Assembly (NCBI RefSeq): GCF_009811555.1
Contig: NZ_BLIN01000002.1
Location: 868,001-932,000 of the forward strand
Origin: Streptomyces caniferus
GTDB lineage: Bacteria; Actinomycetota; Actinomycetes; Streptomycetales; Streptomycetaceae
Direction: 5' to 3'
Length of the DNA stretch: 64,000 nucleotides
Part shown: piece by piece, positions 26,196 through 36,331 of the stretch
Position numbering within the stretch: position 1 is the stretch's first letter
Layout of the letters: every line of letters begins with the position of its first letter
Program-made: the position numbers and the translations under genes
Notes under the pieces: model-generated
The model's database searches: none
What the model was told of the DNA's origin: nothing
What the model saw: the letters and a program-made list of their open reading frames with translations, nothing else

Positions 26196-26825
26196 ATGCT
26201 GCGCATGGCCGCACGTATCTCCGCCAGCACACCGTCCGGGACCCCGATCGGGCGGCGGGAGCGGAAGAAGATCCAGACCCGGCAGGCGATCCGGCGGGCC
26301 GCCTACCGGCTCTTCGAGGAGCAGGGGTACGACGCGACCCCCGTCGACCGGATCGCCGCGGCCGCGGACGTCTCCCCGAGCACGGTCTTCCGCTACTTCC
26401 CCGCCAAGGAAGACATCGTGCTCACGGACGAGTACGACGCCGTACTGGAGACCGGGATCCGGGCCCGCCCCGCGGACGAGCCGGTGATCGAGTCGGTGCG
26501 GCAGGTCAGTATCGAGACGCTGCGCACGATGGGGGCGGAGGCCCGCGGCGAACTCGTCCAGCGCGTCCGGCTGATCCGTGAGGTCCCCGCCATCAGGGGC
26601 CGTACGGCGGAGCACACCGCACGGGACGCCGCGATGCTCACCGGCGTCCTGGCGGAGCGCTGTGGCCGGCCGGCCGACGACCTGGAACTGCGGGTGATCA
26701 GTGCGGTGATCCTCGCCGCGCTCCAGGAGGCGCTGCTCCACTGGGGCGAGAGCGGCCGGACCACCGGTCCCGAGGCGTCGATCCACCGCGCCATGGACGT
26801 CCTGGGGCGCGGGCTCACGCTCTGA
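26196..26825 (+). CDS. TetR-family transcriptional regulator
   Basis: 209 residues. The HTH spans about residues 24-70 (RQAIRRAAYRLFEEQGYDAT, IAAAADVSPSTVFRYFPAKED), with the typical YFPAKE end. The C-terminal ligand domain is not assignable. An in-frame ATG at 26205 is an alternative start. Its 3' end overlaps the convergent MerR gene by 11 bases. Target unknown; no operator palindrome stands out upstream. Confidence 0.9.
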   Translation: MLRMAARISASTPSGTPIGRRERKKIQTRQAIRRAAYRLFEEQGYDATPVDRIAAAADVSPSTVFRYFPAKEDIVLTDEYDAVLETGIRARPADEPVIESVRQVSIETLRTMGAEARGELVQRVRLIREVPAIRGRTAEHTARDAAMLTGVLAERCGRPADDLELRVISAVILAALQEALLHWGESGRTTGPEASIHRAMDVLGRGLTL

Positions 26826-27372
26826 GGGCGGGCGGGCCCGGGGGCGGGGGCGATGCCGGGGCAGGGGCCGGGGCCCGTGCCGGGGCACCATCCAGCCGGA
26901 AGATCGGGCCGCTGTCCGCCCCGGCGCGGGCCGCGGTGGCCGGTCCGTCCGGTCCGGCCGGTGCCTCCGGCGCGGTCGGCGCCGGCGCCCCGGCTCCCGG
27001 TTCGCCCAGCCGCGCCGCGAGTCGCGCCCGTAGTTGCGACAACCGCTCGATACGGGCATCCAGGTCGGCGAGCCGACGCCGGGCGACCGCTTCCACTGCC
27101 GGGCATCGGCCCGGACCCGTGGCCCGGGGAATGAGGTCGGGCACCCCGCTGGCCGGCATGGTGCGCAGCAGCGGCGCGAACGTGCGCACATCCCCCACCG
27201 TCAGCCCCGCGTCCCGCAGTTCGCGCACGGCCCGCAGGCGGCGGATGTCCTCCTCGTCGTACACCCGGTGGCCGGACGGTGCCCTCCGGGCCGTCACCAG
27301 CCCCTGCTGCTCGTAGTAGCGCAGCGCCCGCGGCGTCATCCCGGCGGCCGCGGCGGCGTCCCCGATGCGCAT
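26815..27372 (-). CDS. MerR-family transcriptional regulator
   Basis: 185 residues. The N-terminal winged HTH reads MRIGDAAAAAGMTPRALRYY...SGHRVYDEEDIRRLR, followed by a dimerisation helix (RRRLADLDARIERLSQLRARL) and a Pro/Ala-rich tail of ~55 residues that I cannot assign. No metal-binding Cys set is seen; a single Cys (GRCPAV) lies before the helix. GGAGGGGGAGGGG lies before the ATG. It lies 22 bases downstream of the amidase gene, so probably the same transcript. Confidence 0.88.
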   Translation of the reverse strand: MRIGDAAAAAGMTPRALRYYEQQGLVTARRAPSGHRVYDEEDIRRLRAVRELRDAGLTVGDVRTFAPLLRTMPASGVPDLIPRATGPGRCPAVEAVARRRLADLDARIERLSQLRARLAARLGEPGAGAPAPTAPEAPAGPDGPATAARAGADSGPIFRLDGAPARAPAPAPASPPPPGPPALRA

Positions 27373-27394
27373 CTCCCCTCCCCCTCCTGCGGGT

Positions 27395-28756
27395 TCAGCC
27401 ACGCCGCTCCCGGTGCATGCGGCCGTCGTCGTGCCGGGGACCGGCGGCGTCCACTGCCCGCGCGATTCCCGCCGCCCCGTACAGCAGGTCCTCGTCCGCC
27501 CCGAAGCCGCCGACCAGTTGGAGCCCGAGCGGCAGTCCGTTCGCGGCGTGGCCCGCGGGCACGCTGACGGACGGCAGCCCGGCATTGCTCCAGGGCAGGC
27601 ACATGATCGAGGTGCCCGTGGTGGTGAGGTCGGCGGGCGCGGGGCCGGTGGCCGACGGGGCGATCCACAGGTCGATGCCGGCCGCGGCGCCGGCCGCGGC
27701 GAGCCGTGCGCGGAACGCCCCGCGCCGTTCCCGGGCCGCTTCGTAGGCGGCGTCCCCGATCGCCTGCCCCTGCCGGATGGCCGAGGTGGTCTCCGGTCGG
27801 TAGCGGTCGCCGAAGCGGGCGAACCAGTCGGCGTGGGCGCGGGCGACCTCGTAGCGGTTCATCGTGAACAACTGCTCCACGATCTGCTCGAAGTCGTCCA
27901 TCACCGGCACCTCGTGGACGGCGTATCCGGCGGCCCGCAGCAGTTCCTGCTGCTCCTCGAAGGCACGCAGCGCCTCGCCACCGGCACGCTCCAGGTAAGG
28001 ACCGGTTGGTACGCCCAGTACCGGGAGCGCGGTCCGCACCGCCGCTTCCGGGGCCCGCCAGCCGTCGACGAGTACGGACGCCGCCAGCGCGACGCCTGCC
28101 ACGTCCGTGGCGTAGCAGCCGAGGGTGTCGAAGCTCGTGGCGTTGGGGATCACCCCGTCGACCGGTATCCGCCCGTAGCTGGGCTTGAAGCCGACCACGC
28201 CGCAGTACGCGGCGGGCCGGATCATCGAACCGACGGTCTGCGTCCCGATGGCCAGCGGCACCATTCCGGCGGCGACCGCGGCCGCCGACCCGCTGCTCGA
28301 ACCGCCGGGCGTATGCGCCGGGTTGTGCGGATTGCGGGTCGGGCCGGGGGCGGTGACCGCGAACTCCGCGGTCACGGTCTTGCCCGCGATCAGGGCACCG
28401 GCGGCGCACAGCCGGTCCACGACGGTGGCCTGCGGGCCGCCGAGCACCTCGGGCGGCAGCGCCGAGCCCGCGCGGGTGGGCAGCCCGTCGGCCCGCACGA
28501 TGTCCTTGATGCCTACCGGGATGCCGTGGAGGACGGGCCGGCCGTCGGCCTCCCCCGGGCCCGCGGCCGTACTCCGGCGCGCTGCCTCCAGGAGCCGCGT
28601 ACGCCGCCCGGCCTCGGGCACGAAGGCCCGCACCTGCGGATCGACGGCGTCGATACGGTCGCACGTACGGTTCACCGCGTCGACGGGGTCGTCCGTGCCT
28701 GCCCGCAGCGCCGCGGCCTCCTGGACAAGGGACCGGTGTCCCAGCAAGGTGGTCAC
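27395..28756 (-). CDS. Amidase-signature (AS) family amidase
   Basis: 453 residues. The Ser-cisSer-Lys triad can be placed: Lys in GIPVGIKDIV, cis-Ser in GGSSSGSAAAVAAG, and the nucleophilic Ser in TQTVGSMIRPAAYCG; GVVGFKPSYGRI follows as usual. AS enzymes hydrolyse a wide range of amides; the substrate cannot be told from sequence. The glycine-rich motif is of the 'QTVGS' subtype rather than the commoner 'DTGGS'. It starts with GTG and precedes the MerR gene. Confidence 0.9.
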   Translation of the reverse strand: MTTLLGHRSLVQEAAALRAGTDDPVDAVNRTCDRIDAVDPQVRAFVPEAGRRTRLLEAARRSTAAGPGEADGRPVLHGIPVGIKDIVRADGLPTRAGSALPPEVLGGPQATVVDRLCAAGALIAGKTVTAEFAVTAPGPTRNPHNPAHTPGGSSSGSAAAVAAGMVPLAIGTQTVGSMIRPAAYCGVVGFKPSYGRIPVDGVIPNATSFDTLGCYATDVAGVALAASVLVDGWRAPEAAVRTALPVLGVPTGPYLERAGGEALRAFEEQQELLRAAGYAVHEVPVMDDFEQIVEQLFTMNRYEVARAHADWFARFGDRYRPETTSAIRQGQAIGDAAYEAARERRGAFRARLAAAGAAAGIDLWIAPSATGPAPADLTTTGTSIMCLPWSNAGLPSVSVPAGHAANGLPLGLQLVGGFGADEDLLYGAAGIARAVDAAGPRHDDGRMHRERRG

Positions 28757-28829
28757 TCGTGCAGGCTACAACCGGCGACTGACAACGGCCGGTGCGTCGC
28801 CCCGCGCCCGACGCCCCCGCGCCGCGGCC

Positions 28830-29837
28830 TCACAACTCCACGAGCACGGCGCCCAGATGACGCCCCTCGGTCAGCTCGCGCAGGGCCCGCGGCGCCTGCT
28901 CGATCCCCTGCAGCCGGGTGTGCGGGAAGGTGAGGGTGCCCTCCCGCAGCCCCTCGCCGAAGCGCTGGTTCCACTCCGGGATCAGGTCCAGGTGCTCGTA
29001 GAGGGCGACGCCGCGCAGGGTGATGCTGTGGGAAAGCAGCGCGAGGGTGTCGATCTCGACCTTGGTGGCCGTGGTGTCCCCGGAGAGCTGACCGGCGAGC
29101 GCGCCGACGATGGCGATCCGGGCGCCCCGGTTGGCGAGGGCGAGGGCCGCCTGCAGCTGTTCGCCGCCGACGTTGTCGAAGACCGCGTCGATGCCTTCCG
29201 GGGCGGCCGCGCGCAGCTGCTCCTCCATGGGGCCCCCACCGCGGATCACCACCGCGTCATAACCGAATTCCTTGATCAGCCGGTCGGCCTTCTCCCGCGA
29301 CCCCGTGCTGCCGATGATCCGGGCGGCGCCGCGCAGCCGGGCGATCTGGCCCGCCAGGGAGCCCACGCCACCCGCCGCTCCGGTGATGAAGACGGTGTCG
29401 CCGGGGCGCACTTCGGCGCCGCGCACCACGCCCATCCAGGCGGTGGGGCCCTGGGAGAGGCAGGCCGCCGGGTCGGGCAGCAGGCCCGGGTCGAGCCGGT
29501 GGGCCTGGTCGGCGTCCACCACGGCGTACTCGCGCCAGCCGAGGCGGTGTTCCACCAGGTCACCGGGCTGGAGGTCGGTCCCCGGGGCGGCGACCACCTC
29601 GCCGACGGCGGCTCCGTGCAGCGGTTCGCCGATCTCGTAGGAGGGCATCGGCACGACGCTGGTCTCGTCCATCAGCGTGCGCATCACGGCGGCGACGCCC
29701 ATGACGGTGTTGCGGACCAGCACCTGGCCGGGTCCGGGTTCCGGAACCGGCACCTCCACGATCTCGAAGAGGTCGTCGGTGACGGGCCCCTGGGGGCGGG
29801 CGGCCAGGCGGACTTCGCGGTGTGTGCGAGGTGTCAT
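28830..29837 (-). CDS. Zinc-free NADP-dependent MDR oxidoreductase
   Basis: 335 residues of the medium-chain dehydrogenase family close to leukotriene B4 dehydrogenase/prostaglandin reductase types: FITGAAGGVGSLAGQIARLRG is the nucleotide-binding turn, IDAVFDNVGGEQL and IAIVGALAGQLS are typical. No structural or catalytic zinc cysteines. Such enzymes reduce alpha,beta-unsaturated ketones or aldehydes with NADPH. It lies 73 bases from the amidase start and could be transcribed upstream of it on the same strand. Confidence 0.9.
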   Translation of the reverse strand: MTPRTHREVRLAARPQGPVTDDLFEIVEVPVPEPGPGQVLVRNTVMGVAAVMRTLMDETSVVPMPSYEIGEPLHGAAVGEVVAAPGTDLQPGDLVEHRLGWREYAVVDADQAHRLDPGLLPDPAACLSQGPTAWMGVVRGAEVRPGDTVFITGAAGGVGSLAGQIARLRGAARIIGSTGSREKADRLIKEFGYDAVVIRGGGPMEEQLRAAAPEGIDAVFDNVGGEQLQAALALANRGARIAIVGALAGQLSGDTTATKVEIDTLALLSHSITLRGVALYEHLDLIPEWNQRFGEGLREGTLTFPHTRLQGIEQAPRALRELTEGRHLGAVLVEL

Positions 29838-29944
29838 GCCCCGAGGCTAGAACCTGACGCGCGCGTCAAGGTCAAACCGGCTGCCGGGGTGCGGAGTTAG
29901 GGGGCGTGCGCCCGGGGTGGGGACGGGATCGGGAGCCCGGCCCC

Positions 29945-30056
29945 AGGGGTGGGCGAGGTGGCAGGCGCAGCCCACCGGGGCGAGCGAGGTGGGGGGCATG
30001 ACGCGCGCCCCGGGGCGAGCGAGGTGGCAGGCATGACGCGCGCCCCGGGGCCGGGC
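29945..30056. repeat. Three imperfect ~35-bp tandem repeats
   Basis: The unit CCGGGGCGAGCGAGGTGG, followed by ggcatgacgcgcgcc, begins at 29975 and again at 30010, exactly 35 bases apart; a shorter, more diverged copy (gggcgaggtggcaggcgc) starts near 29950. It fills most of the gap between two unrelated minus-strand genes. Confidence 0.75.
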
Positions 30057-30134
30057 AAGGCGCGGGCCGCCCCCAGAGACGCCGCCCGACCTCGCCCTCA
30101 CCCCCCGGGGCACGAGGCCGGAGCCCCGGAACCG

Positions 30135-32177
30135 CTACCCCCCGAGCCGCTCCGTCAGCTCCTCCGGGTCCGTCGTCGGCCGCTCACAGGTGAAGTGGCG
30201 GCAGACGTAGGCGGCCGGTCGGCCGTCGACCAGGGGGCGGTCCTTCAGCAGCGGCACCTCGTCCACCCCGGGTTCGCCCAGTGCGACGACCGCCCCCGGG
30301 GCGGTGCCGAGCAGGGCCGCGCGGTGCAGCGCGACGGTGGCCGGATCGCCCTGCGGGCCGACGACGGCGATCTCGCGCGGACCGTCCAGCGCGGCCTCGG
30401 CGACCGCCAGGCCCCAGCCGATGAAGCGCGGGGCCCGGCCGCCGAGCGCGGTGACGATGCCCAGGGCCCGCTCGGCGGCGCCCCGGTGGAGGTCGCTTCC
30501 GGTCAGCGCCGCGTACGACAGCAGGGCGCCGGCCGCCGCGGTCCACCCGGAGGGCGTCGCATTGTCGGTCGGGTCCTGGGGGCGGCGGATCAGGGCCTCG
30601 GCGTCGGCCGCGGTGTCGTAGAGCGCGCCGTCCTCGGTGGTGAACTGGAGCAGCACGGTGTCCAGGAAGAAGCCCGCGAACTCCGCCCAGACGCCCTCCC
30701 CGGTGACCGAGGCCAGGGTGAGGAAGCCCTCCGCGACATCGGCGTAGTCCTCCAGGACACCGGAGTTGGCGCCGGGCGTGCCGTCGCGGGAGGTACGGTG
30801 CAGCCGGGCCTGCCAGTCCATGTGGACACGTACCAGCAGGTCGGCGGCGTCGGTGGCGGCCTGGATCAGGTCCGGCCGGTCGAAGTAGGCGCCGGTCTCG
30901 GCGAGCGCGGCGATGGCCAGCCCGTTCCAGGAGGCGACGACCTTGTCGTCCCGGCCGGGGCGTGGCCGCTCCTCGCGCGCCGCGAGCAGCCGCTGCTTGA
31001 CGGAGGCCAGCCGTTCGGCGTCCACCGGGCCTTCGAGGTCCGGGAGCTGGAGCACCGAGGCGCCCTCCTCGAAGGTGCCTTCCTCGGTGACGCCGAAACA
31101 GGCGGCGGCGAACTCGGCGTCCTTCTCGCCCAGTACGGCGCGCAGTTGCTCGGGCGTCCACACGTAGTAGGCGCCCTCGACATGCCTGCCAGAACCCGAT
31201 CCGTCGTCGCTGTCCGCGTCCAGCGCGGAGGCGAACCCGCCCTGGTCGGTGCGGAGTTCACGGACCATGAAGTCGGCGGTCTCGACGGCGATGCGACGGG
31301 CGAGATCCGAGCCGGTGGACCGCCACAGATGCGCGTAGGTCCGGCACAGCAGGGCGTTGTCGTAGAGCATCTTCTCGAAGTGCGGCACGGTCCAGGTGGC
31401 ATCCACCGCGTAGCGCGCGAAACCGCCCCCGAGCTGGTCGTAGAGGCCGCCGCGGGCCATCGCCGAACAGGTCGCCTGCACCATCTCCAGGGCTCCGGCG
31501 GAGCCGGTGCGGGCGTGGTGGCGGAGCAGGAACTCCAGCACCATGGACGGCGGGAACTTGGGCGCGCCGCCGAACCCGCCGTGCACCGCGTCGAACTCAC
31601 GGGTCAGGCCCATCAGCGCGCCGTGCAGCTCCTCGGGGCGCGGCGGCCGCCGGTCCGCGGGCAGCGACTCGGTCAGGGACCGGCCGGCCAGATCGGCGAC
31701 GATCCGGCCGGCGACCTCGCCGACCTCGTCGCGCCGGTCCGTCCAGGCGCTGCGCACCCCCTCCAGGATCTGCCCGAAGGAGGGCATGCCGTGACGCGGC
31801 TCGGGTGGGAAGTACGTACCGAAGTAGAAGGGCTCGGCGTCGGGGGTGAGAAACACGGTCATCGGCCAGCCGCCCTGGCCGGTGGCGGCCTGCACGGCCT
31901 CCATGTAGACGGCGTCGACGTCGGGGCGCTCCTCGCGGTCGACCTTGACCGCCACGAAATGCTCGTTGAGCAGGGCAGCGGTGGCCTGGTCCTCGAAGCT
32001 TTCGTGCGCCATCACATGGCACCAGTGGCACGAGCTGTAGCCGACGCTGAGCAGTACCGGCACACCGCGCCGCCGCGCTTCCTCGAACGCGTCGGCCGAC
32101 CACGGCCACCAGTCGACCGGGTTGTCGGCGTGCTGGAGCAGATAGGGGGAAGTCTCTTGGGCCAGGCGGTTCGGCAT
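30135..32177 (-). CDS. DUF255 thioredoxin-like/SSP411-type protein
   Basis: 680 residues. The N-terminal thioredoxin-like domain starts [21 protein letters not shown] and holds the CxxC motif [16 protein letters not shown]. The rest is an (alpha/alpha)6-barrel-like region as in the spermatogenesis-associated protein 20 (YyaL) family. Function is not established; N-acylglucosamine epimerase-like and redox roles have been proposed. The start at 32177 has GAGAGGA upstream. It is divergent from the large STAND protein gene, sharing a 147-base gap. Confidence 0.9.
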   Translation of the reverse strand: MPNRLAQETSPYLLQHADNPVDWWPWSADAFEEARRRGVPVLLSVGYSSCHWCHVMAHESFEDQATAALLNEHFVAVKVDREERPDVDAVYMEAVQAATGQGGWPMTVFLTPDAEPFYFGTYFPPEPRHGMPSFGQILEGVRSAWTDRRDEVGEVAGRIVADLAGRSLTESLPADRRPPRPEELHGALMGLTREFDAVHGGFGGAPKFPPSMVLEFLLRHHARTGSAGALEMVQATCSAMARGGLYDQLGGGFARYAVDATWTVPHFEKMLYDNALLCRTYAHLWRSTGSDLARRIAVETADFMVRELRTDQGGFASALDADSDDGSGSGRHVEGAYYVWTPEQLRAVLGEKDAEFAAACFGVTEEGTFEEGASVLQLPDLEGPVDAERLASVKQRLLAAREERPRPGRDDKVVASWNGLAIAALAETGAYFDRPDLIQAATDAADLLVRVHMDWQARLHRTSRDGTPGANSGVLEDYADVAEGFLTLASVTGEGVWAEFAGFFLDTVLLQFTTEDGALYDTAADAEALIRRPQDPTDNATPSGWTAAAGALLSYAALTGSDLHRGAAERALGIVTALGGRAPRFIGWGLAVAEAALDGPREIAVVGPQGDPATVALHRAALLGTAPGAVVALGEPGVDEVPLLKDRPLVDGRPAAYVCRHFTCERPTTDPEELTERLGG

Positions 32178-32324
32178 GGGTCCATCCTCTCGCAAGGAGG
32201 CTCGGGGAGCCGGGAGCGGAGGGAGTTATCCACAGGCCTGCCGGAATTCACGCGGACGCGGAACACTGTGCGTACGGCGACGATCACCGCTGGACACTGC
32301 TGGAACTGCTGGAGGGGGATGGGC

Positions 32325-35300
32325 ATGCCGGGCTCACTGGCTGTGCTGCGCGACGGCCACCGGGCGGAAGCGGAAGCACTGTTGACCAGAGCCGTCGAGG
32401 AGGAGGTGCGGCGCTCGGGCGGCCGGCTCGACGGGGACGCTCTGCTCAGCCGCGCGCGAGCGGCGCTGGAGGATCTGGCGGGCAGCGCCGCCGAGGAGTA
32501 CGCCGCGTACGTCCATGCGCTGGACGAGGCCGCCGCCGGTCAGCCGTCGTTGTCCCGGCGGCTGTCGCGCAAGGAGCTGGGCACCCCCGCGGTGGCGACG
32601 GCCGTGGCGGCGGTGGCGGCGTTCGGCACGGACCTCGCATACGGCACGGGCGCGGGCGCGGCGCTGGGTGTGGGGGCCGCCGCCCTGGTGGCGGGCGCGG
32701 CGGCCACGGTCCTGAAGCTGACCGCGGGGCACTGGCCGGCGGCGCACCGGGAGGCCGGGAAGCGCGGCCGCCCCGGAGGCGCGCCGCAGCTGCGGCTGCA
32801 GTGGCTGACGGCGCTGGAGGTGCGCGGCATCCGCCCGTTCCTGGACCAGCAGCGGATGCTGACGGCTGCGAGCCGCGGCGGTACGACCTCCAAGCCCAGC
32901 GCCTCGAAGAGCGGCCGCGGACCGCAGTTGCGCGGCTCCGACCGCAGCGCGGCGGCCCGGCAGCGGTCCCTGCTGGAGCACTCCTTCTCCCAACTTCCGC
33001 AGCCTGACGGCCCGTTCGCCGGGCGCCGCGCGGAGCTGACACAGATCGCCCAGTGGGTGCACGCGGCCCGCGCGAGCACCGAGACCAAGCCGACGGTGGT
33101 GATACTCCACGGCGAGCCGGGCTCGGGGCGTACGGCGCTGGCGGTGCGGGCCACCCATCAGCTGCGCGACCAGTTCCGCGGCGCGTGTGTGGTGGATCTG
33201 CGCAGTGACACCCCCGGCGAGGTGCCACTGCCGACCCGGGACGCGCTGCTGCATCTGCTCAACCGGCTGGGCGCGCCGCGCGAGCAGCTCCTGTTCCGCG
33301 AGCGGCCGTCCCAGGAGCAGCACGTCAAACGGCTCACCGATCTCTACCACCAGCATCTGACGGGCCTTCCGGTGACGGTGCTGCTGGACGACGCCGCGGA
33401 TGCGGAGCAGGTGCGCACCCTGGTGCCGGAGCGGTCCGACAGCCTGGTGCTGGTCACCTCCCGTACGCCGCTGGAGCTGCCCGAGGACCTCGACGCCTGG
33501 GTGCACCAACTGCCGGTGGGCCCGCTGGATTCCGCGGGCACCGAAGAGCTGCTGCGCGCCTCCGCCGCGGCCGGCAGCGAGGCCCCGGGCGAGACGGGCC
33601 CCTACGACGCACGGGCCCTCGACGAGATCTCCGAGCTGTGCGCGGGCCTGCCCCTGGCCCTGCGGGTGGCGGGCTCCGCGCTCGGCTCGCGCACCGCCAC
33701 CGCGCTCGCCGCGGACCTGGCGGTCCACGGCCCGGTGTCACCGGTGGAACGTGCGCTGTGGCTGCGCTACGCCGACCAGTCGGAGACCGCCCGGCGGCTG
33801 CTGCGCCGCCTGGCGCTGGTGGGCCGGGCGAGCCTGGGGGCGGCGGCCTCGGCGGCGCTGCTGGGCGTCGAGCAGGCGGAGGCGGAGCGGGAACTGACGA
33901 CGCTGACCCGGGCGGGCCTGATCGAGCATGTGCGGGGGCGGCGCTACCGTCTGCACGCCCTGGTGCACAGCTTCGCGCACGACCGGCTGATGGACGAGGA
34001 GGAGCCCGGCGAGCGCGGGGCGGCCCAGGAACGGCTGATCCGCGGCTATGCGGAGCTGGCCGACTCCGTCATCCGGCTGGTCGACGGCCGGACGTCCACC
34101 CGCGCCGACCGCTTCGGATCACACGGCTTCACCTCCCTGGACGCGGCCCTGCAGTGGCTGGACGACGAGACCAGCTTCATCACCGCCGCGCTGCGCCATG
34201 CCGACCAGGGCGTGGACCAGGCGGCGGTCTCCCATCTGCTGGGCGCGCTGGCCGACTACTGCCTGCTGCGCGGCGACCTCTACCGCCTCGGCGAGCTGAG
34301 CGAGCTGACCCGGGCCGTCGGGCAGGGGCTGCTGGTCCGCTCGGTGCAGTGGCGTACGGGTGTGGCGGCCCGGCAGCTGGGCGAGCTGGACAAGGCGCGG
34401 ACCACCCTGTCGTCGGTGGTCGACCTGTACTTCGAGGCGCAGCATCCGGCGGGCGCCGCCCGTGCGCTGCGCGATCTGGGCATCACGCTCCAGCAGCAGG
34501 GCAACCTCGCGGAGGCCGCGACCAAGCTCCGCGAGGCACTGGAACTGCAGTCCGGCGCGGATATGCACGGTGACCGGGCCTGGACCCTGCACGCCCTGGC
34601 GGCGGTGGAGCGGGACCGCGCGCAGCTCGCCGACGCCCTCGCCATGCTGCGGGAGGCCCTGGAGCTGCACGAGGAGAGCGAGAGCATCCACGGCCAGGCC
34701 TGGGCCCACTTCCAGCTCGGCCAGGTGCATCTGCGCCGGGGCGACGTACCGGCGGCGGAGAGCGCGCTGCAGGCGGCCATGGGGCTCTACGGCCGTACAC
34801 ACGACGAGCGCGGCGAGGCCTGGGCGATGACGCAGCTGGCGCGCGCCCGGCTGGTGGGCGGCGAGCCGGGCCCCGCGGTGGATCAGCTCCGGCAGGCCCT
34901 GCCGCTCCACCACCAGCACGAGGACGCGCGCGGTGAGGCCTGGACGATGTACTACCTGGGCCAGGCGCTGGAGGAGCGCGGCGAGCACGATGCGGCGCTG
35001 CGGCAGCTGGAGCGGTCGCGGACGATGTTCAGCCGCATGCAGGACGGCTACGGCCTGGCCTGCGCCCGGCACCACTCGGGGCGGGTCACCCGCGATCTGC
35101 GGGCGAAGCAGACCGGTTCGCTGCTCAACAGCGGCTTCGCCCGGCAACTGCTGCACGACGCCCGTAGGGACTTCCAGCGGATAGGAGTACCGCACGGGGA
35201 GGCGTGGTCCTGCCTGGAGCTGTCGATCATCGACGCCGGAAACGGCCGGGCGGCGCAGGCGCTGGAGCTTGCCGACGAGGCGGCGCGCCTCTTCGCCGGC

Positions 35301-35606
35301 TACGGCGACCGCCGCGGCGAGGACTGGGCACGCTTCCTGCGCTGCACGCTGCTGCCGCTCGCCTCGCCGGGCGGTTGTGTGGTGGGCGCGGCCGTCGCCC
35401 AGGAGGAGCTGGCGCAGCTGATCCGCGAGAAGCATGCGGCCCGCGATTCCAAGCTGGAGGACTGCGCGGAGGCGTTCGCCCTCATGCTGGACCGCGGGGT
35501 GGAGCCGGAGACGGGCTGGCAGGCATGGCGGCTGGGCATGGTGCCCAACCGCCATGCACGCGAAATCATGGGAGTGGAGGTGGCACCGCCGACCGTCACG
35601 GAGTGA
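32325..35606 (+). CDS. Large STAND-type ATPase with TPR repeats
   Basis: 1093 residues. An N-terminal helical region is followed by two hydrophobic segments (about 88-130: AVATAVAAVAAFGTDLAYG and ALGVGAAALVAGAAATVL), so it may be membrane-tethered. A STAND (NB-ARC-like) NTPase follows: Walker A GEPGSGRTA (about 263), Walker B PVTVLLDDA (about 349), RLVTSRTPLEL-like sensor and winged-helix region. From about 680 to the end lie tandem TPR repeats (DRAWTLHALAAVERDRAQ, GEAWAMTQLARARL and others). STAND proteins are signal-responsive switches; ligand and output are unknown here. The ATG at 32325 has GGAGGGGG upstream. The frame is open for 2.4 kb upstream but that part mirrors the opposite-strand DUF255 gene. 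Confidence 0.87.
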   Translation: MPGSLAVLRDGHRAEAEALLTRAVEEEVRRSGGRLDGDALLSRARAALEDLAGSAAEEYAAYVHALDEAAAGQPSLSRRLSRKELGTPAVATAVAAVAAFGTDLAYGTGAGAALGVGAAALVAGAAATVLKLTAGHWPAAHREAGKRGRPGGAPQLRLQWLTALEVRGIRPFLDQQRMLTAASRGGTTSKPSASKSGRGPQLRGSDRSAAARQRSLLEHSFSQLPQPDGPFAGRRAELTQIAQWVHAARASTETKPTVVILHGEPGSGRTALAVRATHQLRDQFRGACVVDLRSDTPGEVPLPTRDALLHLLNRLGAPREQLLFRERPSQEQHVKRLTDLYHQHLTGLPVTVLLDDAADAEQVRTLVPERSDSLVLVTSRTPLELPEDLDAWVHQLPVGPLDSAGTEELLRASAAAGSEAPGETGPYDARALDEISELCAGLPLALRVAGSALGSRTATALAADLAVHGPVSPVERALWLRYADQSETARRLLRRLALVGRASLGAAASAALLGVEQAEAERELTTLTRAGLIEHVRGRRYRLHALVHSFAHDRLMDEEEPGERGAAQERLIRGYAELADSVIRLVDGRTSTRADRFGSHGFTSLDAALQWLDDETSFITAALRHADQGVDQAAVSHLLGALADYCLLRGDLYRLGELSELTRAVGQGLLVRSVQWRTGVAARQLGELDKARTTLSSVVDLYFEAQHPAGAARALRDLGITLQQQGNLAEAATKLREALELQSGADMHGDRAWTLHALAAVERDRAQLADALAMLREALELHEESESIHGQAWAHFQLGQVHLRRGDVPAAESALQAAMGLYGRTHDERGEAWAMTQLARARLVGGEPGPAVDQLRQALPLHHQHEDARGEAWTMYYLGQALEERGEHDAALRQLERSRTMFSRMQDGYGLACARHHSGRVTRDLRAKQTGSLLNSGFARQLLHDARRDFQRIGVPHGEAWSCLELSIIDAGNGRAAQALELADEAARLFAGYGDRRGEDWARFLRCTLLPLASPGGCVVGAAVAQEELAQLIREKHAARDSKLEDCAEAFALMLDRGVEPETGWQAWRLGMVPNRHAREIMGVEVAPPTVTE

Positions 35607-36075
35607 GGCCCGGGCACGGCGAAGCCCTCCGGTCCCGCCGGAGCCCTCCGGCAAGCGGGGCGCTCCGGCCCAGAGGGGCACTCACGCAGGCGGGGCTCCG
35701 GCAGGGCGGATCGGGCCGCGGTGGACCGAGCCATGACGGATCGGGCCGCGGCGACGACGCCCAAGCGGACGGGCTATGACGGACCGGACCGGACCGTAAT
35801 GGCCCGGAGCACGGCGACCCGTTCCGTGGCGGCCTGGCCGCAGGCACCGAGCCGAGTCGGGCGGGCCGTAACGGCCCGGACCATGCCGGACCGGCCCGCG
35901 TCCGACCGGCCCGAGGCGGAACGGTTCGCAGCGGAATGGCCCGCGGCACATCGGCCCCGGCTCGTCGACCGCTCGGGCCGACGAGCCGCCGGGCCGGTCA
36001 GCCGGCCGTGTCCATCGGCCGGCCGTCGACCGCCACCCGGTCTTCAGGGACCGGCCGGTCCTGCTCGGCCGGTCC
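35607..36075. other. Non-coding, low-complexity GC-rich gap
   Basis: About 470 bases with no convincing gene on either strand. It is dominated by short irregular repeats of CGG/ACCGG/GGCCCG type (for example gacggatcgggccgcgg near 35730 and accggaccggacc near 35785). Any open frames read as Gly-Pro-Arg repeats, not proteins. It lies between the STAND gene and the small membrane gene. Confidence 0.5.
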
Positions 36076-36327
36076 TCAGCTGGTCTTCGGCGTGGGCGCC
36101 GGCGCGGAGGCGGCGGTGGCGGTGCCCGCGTCGCCTTCCTCCGGCTGCTCCTCGAAGTCCACCTTCTTCATCTGCTTGTTCATGGACTTCATCAGCAGCC
36201 ACACGGCGCCGCCGATGACCGCGAAGACGATGAAGCCGAGGACGCCGGGGGTCACTTTGTCCTTGTCGAAGCTGTCGGCAAGGGTGACGAAGTGCGTCAG
36301 GGCGAGGGTGCTGGTCGCGCTCATCAT
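36076..36327 (-). CDS. Small single-span membrane protein following mca
   Basis: About 83 residues: a short N-terminus, DKDKVTPGVLGFIVFAVIGGAVWLLMKSM as one transmembrane helix followed by a basic NKQMKKVDFEE stretch and an Ala/Pro tail (cytoplasmic C-terminus by the positive-inside rule). The ATG begins four bases after the mca stop codon (TGA GCCC ATG), so it is translated from the mca transcript. Function unknown; a second ATG three bases later is equally possible as the start. Confidence 0.8.
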   Translation of the reverse strand: MMSATSTLALTHFVTLADSFDKDKVTPGVLGFIVFAVIGGAVWLLMKSMNKQMKKVDFEEQPEEGDAGTATAASAPAPTPKTS

Positions 36328-36331
36328 GGGC

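Noticed and set aside
29949..32324. Very long open frame upstream of the STAND gene on the plus strand
   Set aside because: It is the mirror of the DUF255 gene on the minus strand, with antisense-type composition; the real start has an RBS at 32325.
35682..35951. Gly-Pro-Arg repeat open frames
   Set aside because: Product of a low-complexity GC-rich repeat, present in several frames at once.
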